Shown: piece by piece, positions 26,566 through 34,850 of the stretch
Position numbering within the stretch: position 1 is the stretch's first letter
How the letters are laid out: each line of letters starts with the position of its first letter
Assembly: GCA_937858235.1 (NCBI GenBank)
Contig: CALLZZ010000011.1
Location: forward strand, 1-37,785
DNA: 37,785 nt
Reading direction: 5' to 3'
DNA from: an uncultured Clostridia bacterium
GTDB taxonomy: Bacteria > Bacillota > Clostridia > Oscillospirales > Oscillospiraceae
The notes under the pieces: generated by a model
The model's database searches: none
What the model saw: the letters and a program-made list of their open reading frames with translations, nothing else
Told to the model about the DNA's origin: nothing
Position numbers and translations under genes: made by a program

Positions 26566-27512
26566 CAGATTTCACCTCCAATCCGCGCCTCGGCAAGTTC
26601 TTTGTATTCAGGTTTTAACTCAATTCCGACATAGTGACGGTCAAGCTGCTTTGCGACCATACCGGTTGTGCCGCTGCCCATGAAGGGATCAAGGACAACG
26701 CCGTCTTTCGGGCATCCGGCAAGCAGACAGGTTTCAACCAGCTTCGGCGGGTATGCGGCATAGTGACCGCCTTTGAAGGGGACGGTGTTGATAATCCAGA
26801 CATCCCGCTTGTTACGCAGCGGATTGATCATCTCATCGGGGATAGCACCGTGTTCACGGCAAAGATTGATGGTCTGCGGCTTCGCCTGTCCGGGGATAGG
26901 CTCCCCGTATTTATTGCTTCCCTTGACCCCACGCTTGAGCCTGTTTGCCGTTCCGGGAGCAATCGGCTCGGAAATGGCCTTGTAGTCAAAGAAATACTTC
27001 CGTGCCTTGGAGAACAGGAAGATGTGTTCATAGCAGCGGGCGCAGCGGTCTTTAACGCTTTCCGGCATCGGGTTTTCCTTCATCCAGATGATGTCATTGC
27101 GCAGATACCAGCCGGAGTCGCGGAGCGAAAAGGCCAGCATCCACGGGATGCCGATCATATCTTTAGGCTTGCAGCCCTCAACCTTATAGTTGAGAGCCAC
27201 AGCCTGACCGTTCCTGCCCTTGGGATTCTTCGCATCCACATAGCTGCCCTGATTTCCTTTTCCTGCATAGGTGTCGGAGATATTGAGCCAGAGCGTGCCG
27301 TCAGAACGCAGAACGCGCCTGACTTCGGCAAACACTTCCGTCAGACGCGAGATGTATTCCTTTGGTGTTGCCTCTCTGCCGATCTGTCCGTCCACACCGT
27401 AATCGCGCAGCGCATAGTACGGCGGGGAGGTGATGCAGCAATGAACGCTCTCATCGGGCAGCGTTTTGAGGACTTCGAGACAATCACCGGTATAAATATG
27501 ATCAAGCTGTAT
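26565..27512 (-). CDS. SPPY-type DNA methyltransferase with an apparent ATA start
   Basis: This beta-class DNA methylase has the catalytic TSPPY at residues about 28-32 and the SAM-binding DPFMGSGTT near residue 280, the reverse order typical for the class. TSPPY is common in N4-cytosine methylases, but adenine cannot be excluded. The catalytic motif lies upstream of the first ordinary start (GTG 27395), so a start there would remove it. Between the in-frame stop TAA at 27549-27551 and the motif there is no ATG, GTG or TTG. The only well-placed codon is ATA 27512, 8 bases after a perfect AGGAGG (27521-27526), giving 315 residues beginning (M)QLDHIYTGDCLEVL. It shares the TAA region with the gene upstream and overlaps the NlpC/P60 gene downstream. 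It probably protects transferred DNA from restriction. Confidence 0.82.
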   Translation of the reverse strand: MQLDHIYTGDCLEVLKTLPDESVHCCITSPPYYALRDYGVDGQIGREATPKEYISRLTEVFAEVRRVLRSDGTLWLNISDTYAGKGNQGSYVDAKNPKGRNGQAVALNYKVEGCKPKDMIGIPWMLAFSLRDSGWYLRNDIIWMKENPMPESVKDRCARCYEHIFLFSKARKYFFDYKAISEPIAPGTANRLKRGVKGSNKYGEPIPGQAKPQTINLCREHGAIPDEMINPLRNKRDVWIINTVPFKGGHYAAYPPKLVETCLLAGCPKDGVVLDPFMGSGTTGMVAKQLDRHYVGIELKPEYKELAEARIGGEI

Positions 27513-27520
27513 GGGGACTA

Positions 27521-27526
27521 CCTCCT
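27521..27526 (-). promoter_or_regulatory. Ribosome-binding site AGGAGG that decides the ATA start
   Basis: A perfect AGGAGG on the - strand is followed by 8 bases and then ATA in the methylase frame. The position is ideal for initiation at ATA and there is no alternative start codon near it. Confidence 0.75.
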
Positions 27527-27548
27527 TCCTTTGAGATTTGATGCGAGC

Positions 27549-28175
27549 TTAGTCGGAGAAATACTCGTCCGGCTCGTAGTCCTCGTCATCGTCCAGCTCA
27601 TCCTCCCACCGGTCGATGATGTCCTCGGCCTCTTTTGCCGCATTGCGGTAGACGGAGAGGCGGTTGCGCTCATAGGCCGCAAAAGCAGGGACGAACTTGG
27701 CAAGCTCATGAATGGCGCGTACATCCTTCGTGCGCATATCCGATACCATGTCAATCAGTTCGGCCATCGTCAGCAGATCCTCAATCATGCTGTCGTACTT
27801 CTCCTTGGGGATGGTGACGAAATCATCCTCATCCTCGTCTTCCTCATCCATATCAAAAGCGGAAGGAGTGCCGGACACACGATAGATGTGTTCTTTCTCC
27901 TGAATGGAGTTGAGAATACCGCCGATGACCTCCGTTGCCTCATTGGCGCACTCGGCGATTTCCTCGCGGACATGGAGGTAAGCGCGGTGGTGCTTTTTCA
28001 GCTCGTCCTCCTTGCGGATCAGGTTGACCAGCTCCACGGTCAGCCCCATCAGGCCAAAGAAGCTGTCCATGCCTTCCTTGACCTCGCGGAAGCTCATCTC
28101 AACCGGCGTATCGCCGAAAATCTCGGTCATCTCGTCAACGGTGATCTCAAAGTTCTCATTCATATTCTTTTTCAT
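27549..28175 (-). CDS. Acidic conjugation-module protein of unknown function
   Basis: I do not recognise a named family. The 208-residue protein is strongly acidic, with an EEDEDEDD stretch near residue 112 and a DDDEDYEPDEYF tail, and is mainly helical (EGMDSFFGLMGLTVELVNLI). No membrane helix or catalytic motif is visible. It has AAGGAGG before ATG 28175 and lies 14 bases after virB4 and before the DNA methylase, so it belongs to the transfer operon. Charge could suit a DNA-mimic or a chaperone-like partner, but that is speculation. Confidence 0.7.
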   Translation of the reverse strand: MKKNMNENFEITVDEMTEIFGDTPVEMSFREVKEGMDSFFGLMGLTVELVNLIRKEDELKKHHRAYLHVREEIAECANEATEVIGGILNSIQEKEHIYRVSGTPSAFDMDEEDEDEDDFVTIPKEKYDSMIEDLLTMAELIDMVSDMRTKDVRAIHELAKFVPAFAAYERNRLSVYRNAAKEAEDIIDRWEDELDDDEDYEPDEYFSD

Positions 28176-28189
28176 AAAGGTAGTCCTCC

Positions 28190-30625
28190 TTAATTCTGCA
28201 AGGTTTCTTCGGGTTTGGTGGTCATGTAACGATAGAGCATCGTGTCCTTCGGGAAGTCATCCTTGAAGGGGACGATGGTGGAGCCGTAGAAGATCAAGCC
28301 TTCACCGGCATTGGAATTGGTGATGTAGTTCTGCTGGCTGGGCGAGATGTTCAGCGCCTTTGACAAAATCTGCCGGTCGCCGCTTGCCTGGTTCAGAAGG
28401 TAAACGAAGTCGGAGTTCTCAAAGATGTTCTCAATCTCACGGGAAGCCAGCAAATCCTTGACATTCTGCGTGATGCCGGTCGGAATCCCGCCCCATTTTC
28501 TGAACCGCTTCCAGATTTCGACGGAATAGGCGGCTGTCTGCTCTTCCTTGAGCAGAAGGTGGAACTCGTCCATGTAGTAGCGCGTCGCTTTGTGCTGGGC
28601 GCGGTTGATGGTTACACGGTTCCAGACTTGATCCTGCACAATGAGCATCCCCAGCTTTTTGAGCTGCTTTCCAAGCTGCTTGATGTCATAGCAGACGAAG
28701 CGATTATTCACATCCACATTCGTCCGGTGATTGAAGACATTCAGCGAGCCATGCACATAGATTTCAAGGGCAGTGGCAATCCGCTGTGCTTCCGGCTCAC
28801 TCTGACTGCGCAAGATGTTGTAGAGGTCTTCGAGGATGGGCATTTTCTCAGGGACCGGATCGGCAAGGTAGTCCTGATACACCTTACGGACGCTTCGGTC
28901 GATGATGGTCTTTTCCACCGGTTGCAGCCCGTCCTTGCCGCCCACAATCAGCTCACACATGGAGAGGATGAAGTCAGACTTCAAAGTCAACGGGTTTTCC
29001 TCTTCCGAGTAATTCACATTGATGTCCAGCGGGTTGATGTAGTCGGTACTCACCGGCGAGATGCGGATGACCTGACCTCCGAGCTTCTGCACAAGGGGAT
29101 AATACTCCGCCTCGGGATCGCAGACGATGATGTCATCCTCCGTAATAAGGAAGGCGTTGGTCATTTCCCGCTTCGCCGAAAAGCTCTTGCCGGAACCGGG
29201 GGTACCGAGGATCAGGCCGTTCGGGTTTTTGAGCTGTTTTCGGTCAACCATGATCATGTTGTTGGAGAGCGCATTCAGCCCGTAATACAGCGCCTCGCCG
29301 CCCTGAAAAAGCTCCTGCGTCGTAAACGGGACGAACACTGCCGTCGAAGAGGTGGTCAGCCCGCGCTCAATCTCGATCTGATTCAGGCCAATCGGGAGAG
29401 AGGACATCAGCCCTTCTTCCTGCTGGAAGTCCAGCCGCTTGAGCGCACAGTTGTATTTCTGGGCGATGGAAGCCGTCTGGAAAATGGCGTTTTCGAGCTT
29501 CTGGCGGGAGGCAGCGGTATTCATGATGAGGATGGTCACAAGGAACATTCTCTCGTTGCGCGTCTGAAGGTCCTGCAACAGGCGCTTGGCCTCACCGCCG
29601 TAGGTGGCAAGGTCGGACGGGATGATTTCCATGTCATATCCGCTTCTCACGGCCTTCTTCTGCTCTTCAATTTTCATCTTATCAAGGTCGGTAATCTTCA
29701 TCTTGATGCTCTTGATAGCTTTCGCCTGATCAATCGTGCGGATATGAAGATTGACCGTGATGTTGCTGTCCATGTCGAGGAAGTCAGCCAGCATCCGGTC
29801 ATTGAGTTCCGGCGCGAGGATTTGCAGGAAGCTCACCGCGCCGATGGCCTTGCCCATCTTGAAGCACTTGCCTTCGCGGAAATCGAAAGAAGTGGGCGCG
29901 ATGAAATCCTTGCTGCTGAGTCCCGTCCGGGCTACCATGTCAAAGGAGAAGCGGAACGGCTCGTTCGAGTCCATGTTGAACACATCATGGAGCACTTTCA
30001 GCCGTTCGTAGCCGGACAGCGGCTCGGTCTTCACACCGAGGGTTTTGAAGTTGTTGAGGATGTCCGTCTCAATCCGATCCAGCTTGGCCTTCGCCATGCG
30101 CAGGGAGTCGGCCTCAATGCCAAAAGTAATGTACTTGCGCTTGATGAGGCCGTTGTTGCCCTTCGTGAGCTGGTTTTGCAGCATCTCGGAATACTCGCTG
30201 CGGATGTCGTTGAACTCGTCATCCTGCTCCGGGATGTTGATCTGCTTCTTGAACTCGCTGATGCTCGTCCTCTGGTTGATGAAAGAGAACTGGACAAAAA
30301 TCGAGCTGTCAAAGTAGTTCAAAAAGTCGCACCAGTTCTCGAAGATGGCCGTCTTGTCCTCGTTCTGGGCGAGCTGGTAGTTGATGTCGTTGAAACGGAT
30401 GGTCTTTGTGTAAAGGCGGCTGCTGACCTTGCAGATGCCGTCGCGGCACATCTCCACATAGGGGATGGTCTGCTGCGCCGATTTGCGGACTTTCTTTGCC
30501 TTCTTGTCCTTTTTCTTCTGCGTGACCAGCTTCTTCTTTTCCTCGGCGGAGAGAAGATCGCCGTACACCTTGCCGTTTTTAGTAAGCCGCTTAGGCTCTG
30601 CGGCCTTTTTCGTGCTGCTGTGCAA
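28190..30625 (-). CDS. virB4: VirB4-like conjugation ATPase
   Basis: VirB4 is the ATPase that drives the type IV secretion channel from the cytoplasmic membrane face. The 811-residue protein has Walker A (GTPGSGKS, residues 474-481), a following DIIVCDPEAEYYPL segment, a Walker B-like region (YYMDEFHLLL) near residue 685 and a GGIPTGITQNVKDLL segment after it. The N-terminal 70 residues are basic. The start is TTG 30625 with AGGAGG 9 bases upstream, and it overlaps the end of prgI. Length and position directly after PrgI fit the TraE/VirB4 group of Tn1549-type elements. Confidence 0.92.
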   Translation of the reverse strand: MHSSTKKAAEPKRLTKNGKVYGDLLSAEEKKKLVTQKKKDKKAKKVRKSAQQTIPYVEMCRDGICKVSSRLYTKTIRFNDINYQLAQNEDKTAIFENWCDFLNYFDSSIFVQFSFINQRTSISEFKKQINIPEQDDEFNDIRSEYSEMLQNQLTKGNNGLIKRKYITFGIEADSLRMAKAKLDRIETDILNNFKTLGVKTEPLSGYERLKVLHDVFNMDSNEPFRFSFDMVARTGLSSKDFIAPTSFDFREGKCFKMGKAIGAVSFLQILAPELNDRMLADFLDMDSNITVNLHIRTIDQAKAIKSIKMKITDLDKMKIEEQKKAVRSGYDMEIIPSDLATYGGEAKRLLQDLQTRNERMFLVTILIMNTAASRQKLENAIFQTASIAQKYNCALKRLDFQQEEGLMSSLPIGLNQIEIERGLTTSSTAVFVPFTTQELFQGGEALYYGLNALSNNMIMVDRKQLKNPNGLILGTPGSGKSFSAKREMTNAFLITEDDIIVCDPEAEYYPLVQKLGGQVIRISPVSTDYINPLDINVNYSEEENPLTLKSDFILSMCELIVGGKDGLQPVEKTIIDRSVRKVYQDYLADPVPEKMPILEDLYNILRSQSEPEAQRIATALEIYVHGSLNVFNHRTNVDVNNRFVCYDIKQLGKQLKKLGMLIVQDQVWNRVTINRAQHKATRYYMDEFHLLLKEEQTAAYSVEIWKRFRKWGGIPTGITQNVKDLLASREIENIFENSDFVYLLNQASGDRQILSKALNISPSQQNYITNSNAGEGLIFYGSTIVPFKDDFPKDTMLYRYMTTKPEETLQN

Positions 30626-30974
30626 TCTGCAATTCCTCCTTCTCTTTGATTTCCTGCTGGATCGCAGCGTATAGGTTGCTCGTGCGGTATGGCCGCACCT
30701 TATCCCTCAGAAACATGGACTTGATCACATGACCGAGGATTTTTTCAGCCGGTTGCCCGTCCTTCTCATAGAGAGCGAAGAAGATAAACGGGAGCATGAT
30801 GACCACCATCAGCATTGCCGAGGTGGAGATGCCGAGGCTGGGCTTAGTCAGAAAGAAGATCGGGACACCCGCTGCCGCAGCCAGCGCAAAGCAGATGAGC
30901 TGCCGCTTTGTCAGGTTGAACATGATCTTCGTCTTGACACGGTTCAGATCCTTCGGGACCGGTACAAACGCCAT
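30591..30974 (-). CDS. PrgI-like membrane protein of the conjugation channel
   Basis: The 127-residue protein has two membrane helices (LICFALAAAAGVPIFFL and SAMLMVVIMLPFIFFALY) and starts MAFVPVPKDLNRVKTKI, the typical PrgI-family start. PrgI/VirB3-like proteins sit in the membrane beside VirB4. I chose ATG 30974 because AAAGGAGG precedes it at normal distance. Its first 131 bases overlap the 3' end of the MT-A70 methylase gene in another frame. Confidence 0.88.
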   Translation of the reverse strand: MAFVPVPKDLNRVKTKIMFNLTKRQLICFALAAAAGVPIFFLTKPSLGISTSAMLMVVIMLPFIFFALYEKDGQPAEKILGHVIKSMFLRDKVRPYRTSNLYAAIQQEIKEKEELQIAQQHEKGRRA

Positions 30975-31530
30975 TGGGAACCTCCTTTCCAAGCGTGATG
31001 CTGCACTCGACTTCATTGCCCCATACATCCCAGCCTTCGGGGGACTGTCGGGCGAAAAGTTCGATGCGCGGGACATCGCCCATGAGCTGGACGATGCGGT
31101 TGCGGGCTTCCTCCGGTTTCTTGGAGTGCTCTTCGATGTGGCTCATGATGACCTGATGCACACCGGGGCTTGCCCGTTTGGGATGGCCTTTCGTTGCAAG
31201 GATGCAGAGTTCCGCATTCGCCCGTGTCCAGTACCCCATGCCCCAAAAGAGGCTGTCGGACACCCGGTTCTGCTTGATCCAGACAAAAGCCGTCGTTTTG
31301 TATTCAAATCCCCATGCTTCGAGGACTTGGAACGCCTCCTGCATACAGGGGAAGGTAATCCACATGAAGAGCGCACAGTCTTTTGCTGCAAGCTCTCCAA
31401 TGGGAAGCGCCTTAATGTCTTCAAGGCACATGGTCGGGTAATGACCTTCCGCCGAGCGGCCAAGCCCTTTTTTCGAGTAGACCTTGTACCGCCACGGAGG
31501 GTCGGCATAGATCACGGAGTATTTCTTCAA
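30844..31530 (-). CDS. MT-A70-family adenine methyltransferase with an extended C-terminus
   Basis: The 228-residue protein has the catalytic DPPW near residue 10 (VIYADPPWRYKVY) and later family features (WITFPCMQEAFQVLEAWGF, then GMGYWTRANAELCILATKG). MT-A70 enzymes methylate adenine N6 in DNA or RNA, and copies in conjugative elements probably modify transferred DNA. The start is TTG 31530 with AAAGGAGG upstream. The family normally ends shortly after WDVWGNEVE; here about 50 more residues follow (LGKEVPNGVCTGPEG and on) that are encoded over the prgI start. They look like read-through after stop loss and lack family character. Confidence 0.85.
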   Translation of the reverse strand: MKKYSVIYADPPWRYKVYSKKGLGRSAEGHYPTMCLEDIKALPIGELAAKDCALFMWITFPCMQEAFQVLEAWGFEYKTTAFVWIKQNRVSDSLFWGMGYWTRANAELCILATKGHPKRASPGVHQVIMSHIEEHSKKPEEARNRIVQLMGDVPRIELFARQSPEGWDVWGNEVECSITLGKEVPNGVCTGPEGSEPCQDEDHVQPDKAAAHLLCAGCGSGCPDLLSD

Positions 31531-31545
31531 GCGGACCCTCCTTTC

Positions 31546-32415
31546 TCAGTGGGCATTGAATAATGACTTCGCGAGCGAGCCTGTCTTGAACAGGGAGAAG
31601 CAGAGGATGACCGTGTATGCCGCCACCGAGAACAGCGCCGAGTGGATATTGGCCGCGATGATCATGTTGTTGATGAGCACTGCATAGATCGCCACGCACA
31701 CCATGATGAGGAAGCCTTGGAACGCAAGTGCGAACAGCCCTTTGAGGTAGTTCGTGCCAATGCTGCCCCATTCGCGGTTACTCATCGTCGCTATGGGAAT
31801 GGGCGCGATGCTCACGGTACAGTAAATTTCAATCATACGGCCATAGAGGATGACCGTGATGAGAATGGACATAATCTTGAGGCACAGACTGATCAGCAGC
31901 GTCTCTATGGACAGGCCGAGTAGTTCGCCAATGCCCATCGTTTCCATGCTGGCGCGCATTTGTTCAAGAGTGGATTCGATGTCGATATTTGTGTCGCTGC
32001 TTATGACACCGGCTGCACCGGTTACGACATTTTGACCGATGTCGAAGACCGCCATCACAATGTCAAAGGTATTGGTAACGAGGTAGATCGCCACAGCCGC
32101 CTTGAAGAACCACTTGAAGAACATCCATGTGTCCATGTCATGCAAGTTGTTTTTCTCGGTGATCATGGAGATCAGCTCGTAACACAGGACAAAGGTGATG
32201 ATGATACCAGCGATGGGGACTATCACATTTTCGGATAGTCCCCGGATCATCTGGTATATGCTGCTATCCCATGAAGAGGGCGTTTTGCCTACCTCAGCAG
32301 CTATCGTCCCTACCTTGTCGTTGACATCGGTGAACATATTGGTCATGTTGCTTTCAATCCAGCCGATCAGAAGCTCTTTTATGGCTTCCTCGATTTTTTC
32401 AAGGATAAATCCCAA
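31546..32415 (-). CDS. VirB6/TrbL-like polytopic conjugation membrane protein
   Basis: The 289-residue protein has about six hydrophobic helices, for example VIVPIAGIIITFVLCYELI, FFKAAVAIYLVTNTFDIVMA, LISLCLKIMSILITVIL and ALAFQGFLIMVCVAIYAVL. VirB6/TrbL proteins form part of the channel in the cytoplasmic membrane. The start is TTG 32415 with a GGTGG site; the N-terminus is amphipathic (ILEKIEEAIKELLIGWIE). It lies between the maff2 genes and the MT-A70 methylase, the position held by this family in Tn1549-type elements. Confidence 0.87.
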   Translation of the reverse strand: MGFILEKIEEAIKELLIGWIESNMTNMFTDVNDKVGTIAAEVGKTPSSWDSSIYQMIRGLSENVIVPIAGIIITFVLCYELISMITEKNNLHDMDTWMFFKWFFKAAVAIYLVTNTFDIVMAVFDIGQNVVTGAAGVISSDTNIDIESTLEQMRASMETMGIGELLGLSIETLLISLCLKIMSILITVILYGRMIEIYCTVSIAPIPIATMSNREWGSIGTNYLKGLFALAFQGFLIMVCVAIYAVLINNMIIAANIHSALFSVAAYTVILCFSLFKTGSLAKSLFNAH

Positions 32416-32452
32416 TATTTCACCACCTTTCGGTTATGCTGGGGTTGCCGGA

Positions 32453-32665
32453 TCAGAACAGGCCAGACAGGAGCGGGATAAGGGTCGTGCCGATGAGTAC
32501 CACACCACCACCGGCCATCAACTGCTTGATTCCTTGGCTCTTGGCACCGGGATTGTCATTGCCGTACCCCTCCATGAGGTTGACCACGCCCCACACGGCA
32601 AGGCCAGCGCCAAGGGCGACAACGAGGGTCTGCAAAACGGTAACTGCCTGATTGATAAATTCCAT
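32453..32665 (-). CDS. Maff2-family small membrane protein, copy 2
   Basis: The 70-residue protein has two hydrophobic segments (VTVLQTLVVALGAGLAVWGV and LMAGGGVVLIGTTLIPLL), a pilin-like layout consistent with Maff2, which precedes VirB6-like genes in these elements and may act like VirB2/TrbC. AAGGAGG precedes the ATG. Its protein is identical to the copy 88 bases upstream, although about 24 of 213 bases differ, all silent. Confidence 0.85.
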   Translation of the reverse strand: MEFINQAVTVLQTLVVALGAGLAVWGVVNLMEGYGNDNPGAKSQGIKQLMAGGGVVLIGTTLIPLLSGLF

Positions 32666-32703
32666 AAATGACCTCCTTATGTTGGAAATTGATTAAAAAT
32701 TAA

Positions 32704-32731
32704 GGGAGAGCGCGGCATTTCGCGCCCTCCC
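32704..32731 (-). terminator. Hairpin terminator between the two maff2 copies
   Basis: A GGGAG-x-GCGCG stem pairs with CGCGC-x-CTCCC around a 6-base loop with one mismatch. On the - strand it is followed by TTAATTTTTAA. It would reduce transcription from copy 1 into copy 2 and virB6. Confidence 0.7.
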
Positions 32732-32753
32732 ATGTGGACACGCGAACTGGTGA

Positions 32754-32966
32754 TCAGAACAAACCGGACAGCAGGGGGATGAGGGTCGTGCCGATGAGTA
32801 CCACGCCGCCACCGGCCATCAACTGCTTGATGCCCTGGCTCTTGGCACCGGGATTGTCATTGCCGTACCCCTCCATGAGGTTGACCACACCCCACACAGC
32901 CAGACCGGCACCGAGGGCAACAACGAGCGTCTGAAGGACCGTAACCGCCTGATTGATAAATTCCAT
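32754..32966 (-). CDS. Maff2-family small membrane protein, copy 1
   Basis: The protein is identical to copy 2 in all 70 residues, with the same two hydrophobic segments and a strong AAGGAGG site. It is the first gene after the virD4 terminator and is flanked by terminators on both sides. Strict protein conservation despite many silent changes shows that both copies are under selection, or that one was regained from a related element. A pilin-like role as a major subunit would explain two copies, but that is inference. Confidence 0.85.
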   Translation of the reverse strand: MEFINQAVTVLQTLVVALGAGLAVWGVVNLMEGYGNDNPGAKSQGIKQLMAGGGVVLIGTTLIPLLSGLF

Positions 32967-33020
32967 AGAGTGACCTCCTTGATTTTTGAGTGTGAATTAT
33001 TGAAAATGGGCAAAAAAATA

Positions 33021-33079
33021 GAAGCCCCGTCATTGTTCTGCTTTGGGCATTGCCCATGCGCAGTGCATGACGGGGCTTC
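33021..33079 (-). terminator. Strong hairpin terminator after virD4
   Basis: A perfect 13-bp stem (GAAGCCCCGTCAT with ATGACGGGGCTTC) encloses a second small hairpin (GGGCATTGCCC). On the - strand it is followed by TATTTTTTTG. It overlaps the virD4 stop codon and separates virD4 from maff2. Confidence 0.85.
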
Positions 33080-34850
33080 AATCGGCTTCAACCTCTCCCA
33101 TGTCATAGAGGTCGAAGGTTTGGGTGGGCTTGACTACCAGCTTGCGAGAACGGTATTTCTCGATGTCAAAGGCGTTGCGCTTATCGTAGTCGGACAGCAT
33201 TTTGTATTTTGGATGCTTCGTAATGTCGTACTTGTCACTGAGAAAAGGTCTCACGCCTCTAAGCTGCAAAATACATTTGCCGCCGTCCATGACAGCGATT
33301 TCGTCCTCCGACATAAGCTGCTTGCCGGTCTTCTGGTAGTTCAGGCCGTATGAGTTGTTGGTCGAACGGGTTTCTGATGTGTTATATAGGTCGATTGTCT
33401 CCTTTCCGAGGATTTCACTGAGTTCCTTCAAAGTGGACTTTTCCTTACCGCCAAGGAAGAGCGTACAGTCGCAGTTGCCGACAATCGTGTCCGCCGCGTC
33501 CTTGTAGATGGTCTTGAGCTGACTCTGGGACTGCAAGATGATGGACGCTGAGATTTCCCGGCTTCGGATCGTAGCAATCAGTTTATCGAACTTTGGGATT
33601 TGACCGATGTTCGCGAACTCGTCGAGCAAGCAGCGGACATGGACGGGAAGCCGCCCATTGTAGACATCATCCGCCTTGTCGCAGAGCAAGTTAAAAAGCT
33701 GGGAGTACATAATCGCCACGACAAAGTTGAAGGTATCGTCGGTATCAGAGATAATGACGAACAGCGCCGTCTTGCGGTCGCCGATACAATCCAGCTCCAT
33801 CTCGTCGTAACTCATCAGCTCCCGCAGCTCCGCGATGTCAAACGGGGCAAGCCGTGCGCCACAGCTAATCAGGATCGACTTGGCTGTTTTGCCAGCGGCT
33901 AACTTATATTTACGGTATTGCTTGACCGCGAAGTGGTCAGGGTCGCGCTCTTCCAGCTCATCGAACATGAGGTCAACGGGATTTTTGAAAGTCTCGTCAT
34001 CCTCTCTGGCCTCCGAAGCGTTGATCAATTCGAGCAAGGTAGTGAAGTTTTTCTCGTGTTCCGGCGCTTCGTACCAGATATAGCCGATGAGTGCGGTATA
34101 GTAGAGCTTTTCTGCCTTGACCCAGAAATCCTCCCCGGACTTATCGCCATCTCCCTTCGTGTTGACGATGATCGTATTGACCAGTTTGAGGATGTCCTTT
34201 TCGCTGCGGATGTAGGCGAACGGGTTGTAGTGCATGGATTTTCGGAAGTTGATCGTATTCAGCGACTTGATGATATAGCCGTTTTTCTCAAGCATCTTTC
34301 CGCATTCGACCAGCACTGTACCCTTGGGATCAGTGACCACATAGGAGCTGTGCATCTGCATCAGGTTGGGCTTCACGAAGAAGCGGGTCTTGCCCGAGCC
34401 GGAACCACCGATGACAAGGATGTTCTTATTCCTCGCGTACTTCGGCTGCTTCGGTCGGCTGTTCATGGTCAGCCCCTCGGTCTGGGTGAGGATGACATTG
34501 TTGGAGAAGTCATCATCCATGTAAGGTCGGATGTCTTCCGGTCGTCCCCAACGCGCTGACCCGTATTCTTCTCCTTGGCGGAATTTCTTGCGGTTTTTTC
34601 CTTTGATGTAGACGGCCAGCTTGAGCAACGCGCCTCCGGCCACACCGATGAGAAGATCTACCGGGTGGAAGCTCGGAAGTGGGTTGGCAAACGCTGCTCC
34701 GAAGTTGGCAAAGCCTCCGGTGAGTTTGTCGATGAACTCTGTGCCGGGAGCCAGACGGAAGACTGCCGCCAGCTTACCCACAAAGTAGAAGGCGAACACA
34801 TACGGAAGATTGAGAAGGACGAGCTTTTTGATGTCGAGTTTCTTTCTCAT
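33078..34850 (-). CDS. virD4: VirD4-like conjugation coupling protein
   Basis: The coupling protein brings the relaxase-DNA complex to the secretion channel and is anchored in the membrane. The 590-residue protein has N-terminal membrane helices (LLNLPYVFAFYFVGKLAAVF and a second near 65-80), Walker A (GGSGSGKT, residues about 148-155), Walker B (VRCLLDEFANIG) and a sensor-like SIILQSQSQLK. The ATG overlaps the pcfB stop as ATGA, the usual PcfB-VirD4 pairing. The length is typical for the Tn1549 type. Confidence 0.94.
   Translation of the reverse strand: MRKKLDIKKLVLLNLPYVFAFYFVGKLAAVFRLAPGTEFIDKLTGGFANFGAAFANPLPSFHPVDLLIGVAGGALLKLAVYIKGKNRKKFRQGEEYGSARWGRPEDIRPYMDDDFSNNVILTQTEGLTMNSRPKQPKYARNKNILVIGGSGSGKTRFFVKPNLMQMHSSYVVTDPKGTVLVECGKMLEKNGYIIKSLNTINFRKSMHYNPFAYIRSEKDILKLVNTIIVNTKGDGDKSGEDFWVKAEKLYYTALIGYIWYEAPEHEKNFTTLLELINASEAREDDETFKNPVDLMFDELEERDPDHFAVKQYRKYKLAAGKTAKSILISCGARLAPFDIAELRELMSYDEMELDCIGDRKTALFVIISDTDDTFNFVVAIMYSQLFNLLCDKADDVYNGRLPVHVRCLLDEFANIGQIPKFDKLIATIRSREISASIILQSQSQLKTIYKDAADTIVGNCDCTLFLGGKEKSTLKELSEILGKETIDLYNTSETRSTNNSYGLNYQKTGKQLMSEDEIAVMDGGKCILQLRGVRPFLSDKYDITKHPKYKMLSDYDKRNAFDIEKYRSRKLVVKPTQTFDLYDMGEVEAD

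Noticed and set aside
26634..28193. Long + strand frame across the methylase and acidic-protein genes
   Set aside because: It spans two well-supported - strand genes and shows no domain; GC-rich third positions explain the open frame.
28559..30649. Long open frame on the + strand antisense to virB4
   Set aside because: It mirrors the virB4 codon structure, has no family signature, and virB4 on the other strand has clear ATPase motifs.
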